The position numbers and the translations under genes were made by a program. The notes beneath the pieces are model-generated. The model was not told where the DNA came from, ran no database searches, and was given only the letters and a program-made list of their open reading frames with translations. Positions 10,701 to 19,148 of a stretch of DNA of 64,000 nucleotides are shown one piece after another. The stretch is taken from the NCBI GenBank assembly GCA_004014935.1, contig CP025325.1:1922001-1986000 (forward strand), written 5' to 3'. Each line of letters starts with the position of its first letter. Position 1 is the stretch's first letter. Source of the DNA: Saccharomycopsis malanga (taxonomy: Eukaryota; Ascomycota; Saccharomycetes; Ascoideales; Saccharomycopsidaceae).

Positions 10701-12047
10701 CGTTTTTTGTTTCTCCTCAGTGATGGTAGGTTTGTTGTTATTGGTTTCAAAGTTACTGTTTTTTATGTTAGTGAGAAACTCAATTTGAGAGCTTCCAAGC
10801 ACTTTGTTGACCCAATCTTCAGCATCAGGAGATTCGATGCCATAGATGTTGTAATCTCCATACAACGAAGAATCCTTTTCATCAACGTCCATCTTGGTAT
10901 TATCCAGCTTGTTCTTCTGCTGTGATAAGTGCAAGTTATCTACATTCTGACCTATTTTTCTGAGCTCCTGTTCCTGAGGCTTTTCGAAGTTGGGAATGTT
11001 AAAATTAAAGTTGCTATTATGAGTGTTAACATCATAGCTGTTGTCACTGTTCAACGATATCTCTGGAATGTTATGAAGCTTTGGAATCATAGGATTTGTG
11101 CCGTCTTTTAGTTCCTCTTCATTTGGCAAAAACTGTGGGGTGGAAAACTCTACAGAGTCGGCGTAAAAATGGTTGGAAGGGTTCTGATTAACATAGTTGT
11201 TGATATGCAGCTGGTCAATCGCCATGTTGGAGGGAAGATATTTGGGCATAGCGTAATTTTCTCCACTAGAAGCACTAAATGATGCTCTACGTACTCTTTT
11301 CAAGTTTGGGGGGTTCTCCTCGTTTACTATAGAGTTTGATCGAGTACTATTTCTTGATATAAAGTTGTTGAACAACGAGTTGACCCGCACTTTCAAAGCA
11401 TGGGGCCTCGACATCATCTCTACATCCTGGTCTGCATTTGAGCTATTGCGTCTGCCATAATCGGTAACAAATGTAGACAATGGGGGCCCATTGGAGGCCA
11501 CTGGTCCTCGGTTTCCAAAATCAGCAATGGAACTGAGCTTTCTAGGCTTGGCCCTCTCATTATTGTCGTTGATAGATACATTAAGATCAGGTATGGTGTC
11601 CGGTACGGTGACTTGGGATGATACCGCGACGGTGGTGGATCCGCTTCCGGCCCCGTCCTCGTCCTTCTTGACGGCAGAACGACGGCGTCTTCGAAGACGC
11701 TGAACAGCTTCAGCACATCCACCATGGAGTTTCTCGGCATGTCGCAAAAGTAAGTCTCTTCTTGAAAACTTTCTGGAGCACACGCCACAATTGAATGGTT
11801 TTTCTTTAGTATGAGACCGCTCATGGCGTTTCAAGTGTTCGAGTCGCGCGAAGGAACGAAGACATACAAGACATTGATGAAGCCTTGGCTTTCCAGAAGG
11901 CGTGTAACCAAGAGATGTTGATGCAGCCAACTGAGGCGCATCGTCATATGACGGTGGGAGCGCGGTTTGTTGGGCCATGTTATTGAATGGGTTCTGAAAT
12001 CCTGCGGAGTCGGAATTTGGGTGATTATCTGAAGTATTGGCCGACAT
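7800..12047 (-). CDS. ADR1: Adr1-like C2H2 zinc-finger transcription factor
   Basis: 1415 residues from the ATG at 12047, close to the ~1.4-kb-residue size I recall for Candida Adr1. Two adjacent C2H2 fingers lie at about 58-80 (CLVCLRSFARLEHLKRH) and 87-108 (CGVCSRKFSRRDLLLRH). They share the Adr1/Rsf2/Tda9 signature (RLEHLKRH, RRDLLLRH), followed by a basic patch QRLRRRRRSAVKK that could be an NLS. A long Asn/Ser-rich disordered middle follows. The C-terminal third (from about 800) resembles the fungal-specific regulatory domain, including PFIGIPSP and NNHMPFIHEF. In S. cerevisiae Adr1 drives alcohol and fatty-acid use; in Candida it has been rewired. The Rsf2/Tda9 group has similar fingers, so the symbol is probable, not certain. 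See the finding on the in-frame hydrophobic extension upstream. Confidence 0.72.
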   Translation of the reverse strand: MSANTSDNHPNSDSAGFQNPFNNMAQQTALPPSYDDAPQLAASTSLGYTPSGKPRLHQCLVCLRSFARLEHLKRHERSHTKEKPFNCGVCSRKFSRRDLLLRHAEKLHGGCAEAVQRLRRRRRSAVKKDEDGAGSGSTTVAVSSQVTVPDTIPDLNVSINDNNERAKPRKLSSIADFGNRGPVASNGPPLSTFVTDYGRRNSSNADQDVEMMSRPHALKVRVNSLFNNFISRNSTRSNSIVNEENPPNLKRVRRASFSASSGENYAMPKYLPSNMAIDQLHINNYVNQNPSNHFYADSVEFSTPQFLPNEEELKDGTNPMIPKLHNIPEISLNSDNSYDVNTHNSNFNFNIPNFEKPQEQELRKIGQNVDNLHLSQQKNKLDNTKMDVDEKDSSLYGDYNIYGIESPDAEDWVNKVLGSSQIEFLTNIKNSNFETNNNKPTITEEKQKTNNVYDDFSKRINDFQNQLNKFSSDESSSYSTNVKNSPNNNTETKDNQNGDGPENEFGLLYGYSFYSDDFYGLSEPKLSKQMNEHLKNSFGIYGNPKNAIKKDNSSTDNDRKLKSEEISQEYDLISELNNLQNFQFYLNNSSKEGLSQMKKSALANNMNRNDSGKSTNSTQTMVSSNSSNQEQLLNNLIQSNGATSTDSKNAMPHSNNNGNLYFQHFNNISNGYSYYGVNVNNSMATPSDLSSSNINSPIRNVSPKMLESNNSSNIFLNRNYSQQLNSLTTSNPRPIRMPLTNKTNGHPETKQSPKTKLLFSKYSRSKIFKTLLKYPFIGIPSPTIVDNQRLNEFVGVFCDKFNNHMPFIHEFFLTEANMDKLTSCYWESSSLSNAKDQNPKEGSEDSVSDEKDAAAVCLPLLVATLGAIVSNNKREASNLYEASRRCIHVYLDSRKKNNLTPNNSSPLWLIQSLTLSVIYGLFAEFDSSSEIILKQVNALIALIRSSNLNKLKFDQLAYNKEPQKRNKEVLLLIYESKIRTVYTIFNISNLLNYFYGLKIEKIFNINEMYLKLPNFELNFHSTLGENSTSCVHIDINTPDFQTVLHKLVNKEVLDEKVSAYGLVSLQFGLHQYLALRDSNVNQDEDLLERWDLNFMSQIPRYMNKNHELFYNDSCNLLRLDARVLGNYLVFKHFSKSYINLNKIRYSSVWSKSWKKIAKTLVEANEKTTDNLALRNELQSVKFGIKILIDLFFVEDAVLMNSGLPTSNGLDNDENDLFAIGIIDNMVSKKSFTKILSLNLQILFDIFLVLCKFSFNFEKYCNGIDGVVINSIKQGPTTSNNQHGSSLGLLFEDDHGNRHIGNDSILGLLNNQSFMKKLKYYKLILGIFSKLEEFSVLHYGLESHSSMSQTNNLDNLAVMEEKNLRYKTSLKILRVGEFLFDKIFDEELGFNIFQNLGEGLLQLRKYLVWEIEKTNV

Positions 12048-12601
12048 TATGATAGAACCTCCGATATTAGTACTCATAAACAGCAGTTGACTAAAGAGAG
12101 ACATAAAAACATAGCAAGAGGTGATTGTGATGAGAATTCCAAAAAATATCGCAGCAGGATGACGCTTAAGCTGGTTTGATAATCCCAAAACCCAACTAAT
12201 CGCTTTCCGCATGGATAGAAACAGAGTTCACAGCCGCTGAGGTAAGGATGGTAGGCCCCCGGTGTGGCCGCACTCTGCAGCGTCGTACACAACATGCAGT
12301 GCATACATACATAGTATGCAATAATGCTCATAGAAAGCCAAAATAAAGAATAGACCTGTAATGCGCCCTGTCAGGTAGCTTCTGCAAAGTATCGCAGCAT
12401 TGCGCAGTACCATGCAGAATTGTGCATCCAGTACCCCGCACTCTCATACAGTAGGAATACGGCTGTCAAAAATAACGTAATAACGATCCGGGCTCACAAC
12501 CTGCAGCTCAACTTTATCCTTTTCTCCGATTTGCTCGTGACTGATGCTTACAAGTGCCACTACCTGCATCAAGTTACATAAACATGCATATATATTGCCA
12601 A
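12048..12601. other. Adr1-like gene leader/promoter with in-frame hydrophobic extension
   Basis: 554 bp. From 12047 to 12212 the Adr1-like frame stays open and encodes a strongly hydrophobic stretch after an upstream ATG (12212). The rest is comparatively GC-rich with CATACATACATAG and GTATGCAATAATGC-type repeats. No other gene is seen. The ARL3 stop lies at the right border. Confidence 0.55.
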
Positions 12602-13231
12602 CTACTTATAATTTGGTGGTCTATTCTTCTTGTTTCTCTCCAACCGTACTACTAGCCATTCTATTGCTTCTTTCACACCTTCTCCCTTTAATGCACTTAC
12701 TGGCAACACTCGGCTATCGCGCGCGTTTAAGTGTTCTGCCACTTTGTTGAAGATTTCTTTGATGTCCTCAATTTCTAAATGATTTTCAAGATCTATTTTA
12801 TTTCCCAACATTAAAAGCGGTATACTTTTATCTATTTTTTTTTCGTCATCATTCAATGTTTCGTCTGGGTTTAGGATTTGCATCAATTCCTGCTGGCATT
12901 CTTCAATCTTACCTCTGTCGTTACTGTCTACGAGGAAGATGATAGCATGTGCAACTTCAAAGTAATTGTTCCACATTGTTCGAAGCTCTTTCTGGCCTGA
13001 CAAATCCCAAATCTTGAGTATTATCTTATTGTCGTATGCAATATTTCCGACATTCTGTCCCACTGTTGGCAATATCCGCTTTGGCTTCTTGTAGGTTGCA
13101 TTCTTGTCGTATAACTCCTTTAGTTTTTCCAAAAATGTCGTTTTCCCAGCATTGTTGAGTCCAAGCAAGAGCACGCTGTACTCCTCGCGCTTGTTGTAGT
13201 TGTCAATGAGCCCCTTGACAAGATGAAACAT
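12602..13231 (-). CDS. ARL3: Arf-like small GTPase Arl3 (ARFRP1 orthologue)
   Basis: 209 residues; the yeast protein is 198. Golgi GTPase that recruits Arl1 and hence GRIP-domain tethers; in yeast it is N-acetylated and placed on the Golgi through Sys1. The start MFHLVKGL and the end RLERNKK.RPP.YK match yeast Arl3 closely, so both ends are secure. G1 is GLNNAGKTT (24-32), switch I has PTVGQN (55-60), G3 is WDLSGQ (75-80), and G4 is GNKIDL. SARDSRVLP-type residues near the end correspond to G5. Two oddities: G3 has Ser where Arf proteins have the first Gly of GGQ, and an acidic insertion of about ten residues (NPDETLNDDEKK) precedes the G4 strand. Confidence 0.96.
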   Translation of the reverse strand: MFHLVKGLIDNYNKREEYSVLLLGLNNAGKTTFLEKLKELYDKNATYKKPKRILPTVGQNVGNIAYDNKIILKIWDLSGQKELRTMWNNYFEVAHAIIFLVDSNDRGKIEECQQELMQILNPDETLNDDEKKIDKSIPLLMLGNKIDLENHLEIEDIKEIFNKVAEHLNARDSRVLPVSALKGEGVKEAIEWLVVRLERNKKNRPPNYK

Positions 13232-14102
13232 TGTGTTTGAATGTTATTGTGAATATGGAAATTGAATATTATATTGAATCGTGATTGAATGTATCACTGA
13301 TAATATGGATCCAATTGCTTGTATTTGATTGTATTATTCAGTCAAGTAGCTGTAATATATGAACCAATAAGACGTATAGTAATACTTCGGCCAATACTAA
13401 GTAAATATATTATAAGTTGACTGTTCATATAATGATCCCCAGCGATAATATCATAAAAAATATCAACGCTTTTAAGCCAAAAGTACCACACTTAACGATT
13501 ATTCAAGACAAATTTAATATTATATACGGAAATCTAAGCCAACTTTCAATCCGGTTGTTTCTTTCTGTCAATCTGAAAACACAAATCGACTTTATTATCG
13601 TTCTTTCGGTTGATCCACACTTGCGACTGAGATCCAACAGCTATCCCAAATTACTATATAAGGCCTCTATTAATATCTCTTTGACAAGAAACGTTGCCCC
13701 TTCAGTATCACTTCTTCCTCTTGTCACCTGTCCTAGTAAAGAAGACGGAAAAAATTCATGCAAAAGCCCCGTGGCGAAGGTTTTTGGCCTCTGAAGTGCT
13801 AATCTTATGGAAACAACACACGCCTGCGTTGATAAAAAGCCCCAGTAAAGTTTCACAAATGAATATTCTAGTACAGCAGTCATTCTTCAACACTTTTAAC
13901 ATCACTTTCCATCTATTTGCCCATCAAAACTTATTCGTTATGCTCCCGGCAGACGCGGAAAAACGCATTGGTATGTATGTATATGTATACTTCTGTGTGT
14001 ATCACGCGGATGAAATATTTTAACTACTAGTGACATTTTCTGTCTGAACATCTTCTATAAAAGAACTAGCGTGAAATCACTGGCCAGAGGTTATTGTTAT
14101 AA
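13232..14102. other. divergent promoter region, ARL3 / methyltransferase gene
   Basis: 871 bp between divergent starts. The ARL3-proximal part repeats TTGAAT/ATTGAAT several times. A TATGTATGTATATGTATAC alternating stretch lies at about 13972-13990. Frames here start at TTG, lack similarity to anything known and look spurious. Confidence 0.55.
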
Positions 14103-15971
14103 ATGATAAGAAGCAGTTATAAAGTGGCTTCAGTGCCCGGGTATCAGAAGGTTGTGGTGCAGAAGGTAGCCGTACGATCACTTTTCAGTTTTGGTAAAAA
14201 GGCAGCCGCATCGACAAGTACACCAAAGATCAAGAAAATACACTATGAGCCTGATTTCACAATCACACCCACCACATATTCGTACCAACTACCGTTGGAA
14301 AATGAGCCAGAAAACGATATTCGTATTTCAGCGAGCCCGATTTCCATGTTGTTTGAGTATACGGGTGTGAGAACGTCGACGTCCAATTTTGAGCACAACT
14401 TGCAACAATTTGAAAATTATCCGTCTTCCAGCTTCAAGAAGCTCAATGAGTACTATGCTAAGCTTATGGCTAAAAAGCGGAAGATTGAAGGCTCCCAAAG
14501 TAAACAGGCCTCCCAATTGAATTTCAATATCGAAAAGCCTCGCAATATCAAACTCACCTCAAAGGACTTCATTGATGACAGTTTGTACAATCCATACTAC
14601 GGATATTTTAACAAAGACGTGGAAATCTACCATAATACTAAGCCGTTCGATTACAGTAACATTAAATCGACTGACCATTTCATGGAAGAATGGGCTAAGA
14701 CATATGCACAGTATAATAACAGACGTAGGGGCTTGCAACTTTGGCACACACCAACAGAATTGTTCCAACCTTACTATGGCGAGGCCATTGCCCGCTACAT
14801 TCTTGCAAGTCATTCAGAGAAAAACGTGCCCTTGATTATCTATGAAATAGGTGCTGGTAACGGTACGCTTATGAAGAATATTTTGGACTATATCGAAACA
14901 CATGATCCAGAGGCATACAAGACTGCAGAGTATAGAGTCGTTGAGATTTCTACCAAGTTGTTTTCGAAACAAAAGAAGTCTTTATCCAACGATTTTGAAA
15001 CTGCCGTGAAAGCCACCAGCCGTCACAAGTCAAAGATAAAAATAATCAACAACGACATATTCCAATGGAAAGAAGTCGTTTCAGATGATGTATATTTCTT
15101 GGCCTTTGAAGTATTTGACAACTTTTCACATGATGTACTCAAATACAATATCTCTTCCCACCTTCCATATCAAGGATATGTTGCCATTGACAAGAACAAC
15201 GAGTTCCATGAGTTCTTCAACCCAAAGCTTGACTATTGGTGCCATCAATATTTGTCTCTTTTGTCTCAGACCAGTTATTATAGAAAGAAACAAAATCGTA
15301 ACTTTTTACAGAAGATTTTGGCCCCAGAAAACCCTTCCGATGAGTTGGTAGAGCTCAACGAGTTGAAGAATTATCTATGGCCATTTAGAAATAAACTTTC
15401 GTCGAGTTCAGAGTTCATTCCAACTAAATTATTAGAATTCTTTTTCATTCTCAAGAATTATTTCCCTAACCATAATCTTATTGCTACTGACTTTGACAAG
15501 TTGCCAAACAGTATTCCTAACACTTACAATGGTCCAGTGGTCCAAACTTTGTTCCAGAAGACCGATCCTGATGTCGACGATACTGTAGTCGCTGTGCCTC
15601 CTAAGATTGAGTCTGGCGAGACTACGAAACGTGCTAAAGATGCACAAGAAGAGGCTAAGGATTTCAAGAAAAGACAGTACAAAATATCCAAGATCAGTAG
15701 GGACAAGATGGTGAATACTACTACCTATATGGTCAACCAGGGCTACTTTGATATCATGTTCCCTACAAACTTTGAGCTTGTCACAGAGTTGTACAGTTTA
15801 GTGACTGGAAAAACAGCTTCTTTCAAATCCCACCACGACTTCTTATCTCGCTGGGGCGATGTCAACAAAACCACTTGCCAGAACGGCGAAAATCCGATGT
15901 TGGAGTTCTACACTAATGTGCAGTTTATGTACACCAAGAATAATACTGATATCAAGGAAAATAAATTATAG
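14103..15971 (+). CDS. mitochondrial SAM-dependent methyltransferase, NDUFAF7/MidA (DUF185) family
   Basis: 622 residues. The N-terminus is rich in Arg, Lys, Ser and Val and lacks acidic residues for about 40 positions, as in a mitochondrial presequence. Around 219-232 the sequence LFQPYYGEAIARYI corresponds to the family's conserved substrate-side helix, and IYEIGAGNGTL (246-256) is the SAM-binding motif I. YRVVEIS a little further on is the acidic strand-2 region, and FEVFDNF is the motif-IV-like turn. NDUFAF7 dimethylates an arginine of complex I subunit NDUFS2. Budding yeasts without complex I still keep a relative (I recall YKL162C). Here a complex I assembly role is plausible but inferred. 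An ATG preceded directly by an in-frame stop fixes the start. Confidence 0.8.
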   Translation: MIRSSYKVASVPGYQKVVVQKVAVRSLFSFGKKAAASTSTPKIKKIHYEPDFTITPTTYSYQLPLENEPENDIRISASPISMLFEYTGVRTSTSNFEHNLQQFENYPSSSFKKLNEYYAKLMAKKRKIEGSQSKQASQLNFNIEKPRNIKLTSKDFIDDSLYNPYYGYFNKDVEIYHNTKPFDYSNIKSTDHFMEEWAKTYAQYNNRRRGLQLWHTPTELFQPYYGEAIARYILASHSEKNVPLIIYEIGAGNGTLMKNILDYIETHDPEAYKTAEYRVVEISTKLFSKQKKSLSNDFETAVKATSRHKSKIKIINNDIFQWKEVVSDDVYFLAFEVFDNFSHDVLKYNISSHLPYQGYVAIDKNNEFHEFFNPKLDYWCHQYLSLLSQTSYYRKKQNRNFLQKILAPENPSDELVELNELKNYLWPFRNKLSSSSEFIPTKLLEFFFILKNYFPNHNLIATDFDKLPNSIPNTYNGPVVQTLFQKTDPDVDDTVVAVPPKIESGETTKRAKDAQEEAKDFKKRQYKISKISRDKMVNTTTYMVNQGYFDIMFPTNFELVTELYSLVTGKTASFKSHHDFLSRWGDVNKTTCQNGENPMLEFYTNVQFMYTKNNTDIKENKL

Positions 15972-16287
15972 TTAGTTTGTCGTGTCAACAAACCCATCTT
16001 GTATAATAAATGCTCATATAAATCCCGTGATTATTCCAATTTCGACACTTATTCTGTATAGTAGTAAGTTTTGTCTGATTGATTTTGAATAGCATATACG
16101 TATTACCATACAAATCTTGTATAATAAACGGCATAAATTATTCGTTGAGTAGTAGGAGATTCGGCGTAAAGGCGCCAAGAGTACCTGTTTCACTACAGTC
16201 AGTTAAAAGCTAACATATTTGTATTTAATACACAATACCCTAAAACTATACAGATCTATCAAATCCAACCCACCTCTACTATTTACA
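15972..16287. other. convergent 3' region with duplicated 15-bp polyadenylation-like element
   Basis: 316 bp between the methyltransferase gene and HEM14. The 15-mer ATCTTGTATAATAAA occurs twice in direct orientation, at 15996-16010 and 16114-16128. Each contains AATAAA and a TATATA-like efficiency element. Confidence 0.65.
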
Positions 16288-18225
16288 TTATAGACCGCTA
16301 ATGTCAAAGGCCAATTCAAATCCATGCGACACGCAGTCGGGAACTCCAATTCCCCCGTTGAAGTTCATACCAGAAAGTGCTAATTCACCGCCAAACAACT
16401 CTTTGGTCTTTTGCAAAATTCCTTCTTTCCACTCTTCGTAGCCCACATTATACTGAGGAATGCCTCCCTTTACAAGTTTTGCTTCAATAATTGATCCGTC
16501 ACTGTCTATGTCGATGTTCAAATGTTGCTTAAGAACCCTTTTGGCGGTGAGAATGGCTACTTGCTGGGTTGGGATGTCCAGTTCACTATTCCAATGGTGT
16601 CCTCCCATCATGACAGTGACTTTGGTGTAATTATTCTGCTTACTTTCCACCAGTGATATAGATTGAGCCTTTTCAATCGCAATGCTGCTCTTTTCACCTT
16701 CAAGCAATTTCTGCTGTCTCGCAGCTCTTAAATCTCTCATCTTTTTTTGAAACAAATATTTTTTATCAAACCTCTTGAGCTTGAACTCTGCAATCTCCTT
16801 GTCCGATTCGTAAATCTCATCGTGATAATTGCCATCTTTCATCAAAAGCTTTTGTCTTTTGATATCTGAGTCAAATTGGGAAGCAAACTGTTGTATCTCT
16901 GAATTTGTTGGTTCAACATCATCAGAATTGTAATTAAATACCAATGTTGAGTGTTTTTCAACGTCAGAGTCAAAAATAATGCCTAGGATGTTATTTTCAG
17001 GATGTTTCTTGTCGTACATTTTTGGAATCAAGAACCCAAATCCGGGATTATCCACTAGTAAGTCTTTTCCCGGTACATAAACATTAATCAAGTAGACTTG
17101 CGAGTACGTTGGCTTCATTAGGTCCTGTTGCAATTCGGGGTTGATTGAAAGTAATGGGGAAAGATATGATGGTGCAATTGTGGAGTTGACAAAAGCAAAA
17201 CTGTCTTCTTGACTACCGTTGTTCCCAAAATATGTGATCAGCACATTAGCGTTGTTGATTTTCTTAATCTGCTTTATATCTGTATTGTACATGAACTCTA
17301 CGTTAGGTGATTTCTCTAACTGAGCTGTCAATAGTTTTGTTACAGACTCCATTCCATGCTTGAAACAAATAATAGGAAAGTTGGAGATGACTTTCTTTAG
17401 AAACTTGATATTGCTGGAGCTAAAATACACCTGATATTTTTCAAGAAGCGAGTTTTCAGCAAACGCAATTTTCTTATACTGTAAACTGTTTTGAAATCTT
17501 GTTTTTTTACTGGAAAATATCTTGTTGTAAAGGAACAGAAACAAAGATTTGAACATTGTTTTTATTCCATGCAATAACAATGAGGACCGGTTCTTTCTTT
17601 CGATGGTATACATTGATGGCATTACTGATTTCACCGAAAGTTTGCCCACATCTCCAGCATAAATACCGTTAAAAATAGCACTTACAATGCCATCAGACAA
17701 ACCAACACCAAACCTTCTATTGAAAAAGGATTCAACTGACTCATCGTCGGTACCACGTCTCAATGGTCTAAATGGCTCTTTCATGATGTTGAATATCAAT
17801 CCTTTGGTAAGACTACTCTTGAAAAGGAAGTTGAAAACAGTGTTGAAACCTTCTCCAGGAGGAACAGTAACCAATTGTCCACTAGGATCAAGCAAATACT
17901 TTCTATTAGCAAAAGAAAGCCTTGTAACTCCTCGCACTTGGTCCAACATGTTATTCTGCTTGAACAAATCTACAATCATCAAAGAACCATCCGAAACCCC
18001 TCGAAGTGTCCGCGGACCCTTTTCAAGCATTATAGTCCCATCCTTATCGGCCTGTGGAGAGTCAATATACCCGCCAGATCTATGAGATTTTTCAAAGATC
18101 ACAATCTTCACATCTTTCCGAAGTATTGACAAATAATAGGCAAACGCCAACCCAGATATACCTGCTCCAATAACAGCAACCTTCGAGTTGGACAGAGCAA
18201 CAAAATCAATATTATGTTCTGTCAT
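16288..18225 (-). CDS. HEM14: protoporphyrinogen oxidase (haem synthesis)
   Basis: 645 residues from the ATG at 18225 (MTEHNIDFVALS). An in-frame ATG at 18327 would add 34 residues, which look less likely. FAD enzyme of the mitochondrial inner membrane that oxidises protoporphyrinogen IX to protoporphyrin IX, the penultimate haem step. The dinucleotide-binding motif is AVIGAGISGLAFAYYL (about 17-32), followed by IFEKSHRSGGYI, the usual FAD-proximal RxGG segment. The C-terminus LALSGMNFNGGIGVPDCV.HG matches the second FAD-contact motif of PPOX enzymes. It is longer than S. cerevisiae Hem14 (539) because of a charged Lys/Asp-rich insertion in the C-terminal half (about 480-540). Convergent with the methyltransferase gene. 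Confidence 0.94.
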   Translation of the reverse strand: MTEHNIDFVALSNSKVAVIGAGISGLAFAYYLSILRKDVKIVIFEKSHRSGGYIDSPQADKDGTIMLEKGPRTLRGVSDGSLMIVDLFKQNNMLDQVRGVTRLSFANRKYLLDPSGQLVTVPPGEGFNTVFNFLFKSSLTKGLIFNIMKEPFRPLRRGTDDESVESFFNRRFGVGLSDGIVSAIFNGIYAGDVGKLSVKSVMPSMYTIERKNRSSLLLHGIKTMFKSLFLFLYNKIFSSKKTRFQNSLQYKKIAFAENSLLEKYQVYFSSSNIKFLKKVISNFPIICFKHGMESVTKLLTAQLEKSPNVEFMYNTDIKQIKKINNANVLITYFGNNGSQEDSFAFVNSTIAPSYLSPLLSINPELQQDLMKPTYSQVYLINVYVPGKDLLVDNPGFGFLIPKMYDKKHPENNILGIIFDSDVEKHSTLVFNYNSDDVEPTNSEIQQFASQFDSDIKRQKLLMKDGNYHDEIYESDKEIAEFKLKRFDKKYLFQKKMRDLRAARQQKLLEGEKSSIAIEKAQSISLVESKQNNYTKVTVMMGGHHWNSELDIPTQQVAILTAKRVLKQHLNIDIDSDGSIIEAKLVKGGIPQYNVGYEEWKEGILQKTKELFGGELALSGMNFNGGIGVPDCVSHGFELAFDISGL

Positions 18226-19148
18226 TATTATCAGCACCACATTAGTCGTAGGCTTGTTTAATTGACCTTTAGTATTTGCTGTATTTCCATAAGTATGGTT
18301 GCTAAACTGATATTTTTCATTTTTCATGCGCTAACAAGGCTCGTAAATATGATACTTTATAGAAATGTGATACTACAACTTTAAATAGTGGTATGATAGT
18401 AATAAAACTATATTACAACATTATCAGTTCCTACTGCTGTATCTAACAAAACAAACCCTGATGGATATTATTTATCTGCTCTTAGTCCTTGAACGTGTAG
18501 ATTCCTTGATCCTCCAAGTCGTATAGTATGTATATTTTTACGGACAAATGAGTGTACCTTAATCTACTATAAGGAGAACGACAAAAAAAAAGCAAGGCTG
18601 TAATAAAAATAAATAGATTTACATAAAATGAATTGAAATAAAAATGCATGTTTGGCCTAACAAAACAAATGTTCTTGTTGCTTATTCAAAACGTATTGAA
18701 GTCAAAATATTCAAAAAATGCAAGTTTCAAAATTAGTTAATCCAAATTATCTGGTGTTCAAGTGGATTAATATCAAAATTTTCTATAGAACTATAATAAT
18801 TGATTCAGGCATATTGCCTTTTTTTTCCACTTTATTATTGGCAGTTACTGAATGCCAGTTTACAGAAAATTTTATCAAGAATTGGTCGTTCAGTCAATCT
18901 CATAGTAACCACTATAAATAGCTCGTATCTAATGTATAACCAGAGATACAATTTTAAAGTTTTCAAAGGTGTAGTATACAGTTTCATTCTTGATACCCAC
19001 CTTAGCGACTAGTCTCCTCGTCCAACCTTGTACAAATAAAAGTGAAAATGCTGTTATTATCATTAATGTCCTATAAATTCTAGAATGAAGACTACTAAAC
19101 AAATAAAAAAACATTCGATGCAATGTGAAAGAGTGAAGTAACAACAAC
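18226..19148. other. intergenic region, HEM14 promoter and LYS4 3' flank
   Basis: 923 bp between two minus-strand genes, strongly AT-rich, with A and T runs but no credible ORF or RNA. I see no clear CCAAT (HAP) or other named site that would tie HEM14 to a known regulator. Confidence 0.5.

Noticed and set aside
13694-14023. 109-codon plus-strand frame, with GTATGT near its end that could be a splice donor
   Set aside because: Starts at TTG, the GTATGT is part of a TATG microsatellite, and an in-frame stop directly before the methyltransferase ATG rules out joining it to that gene as an N-terminal extension.
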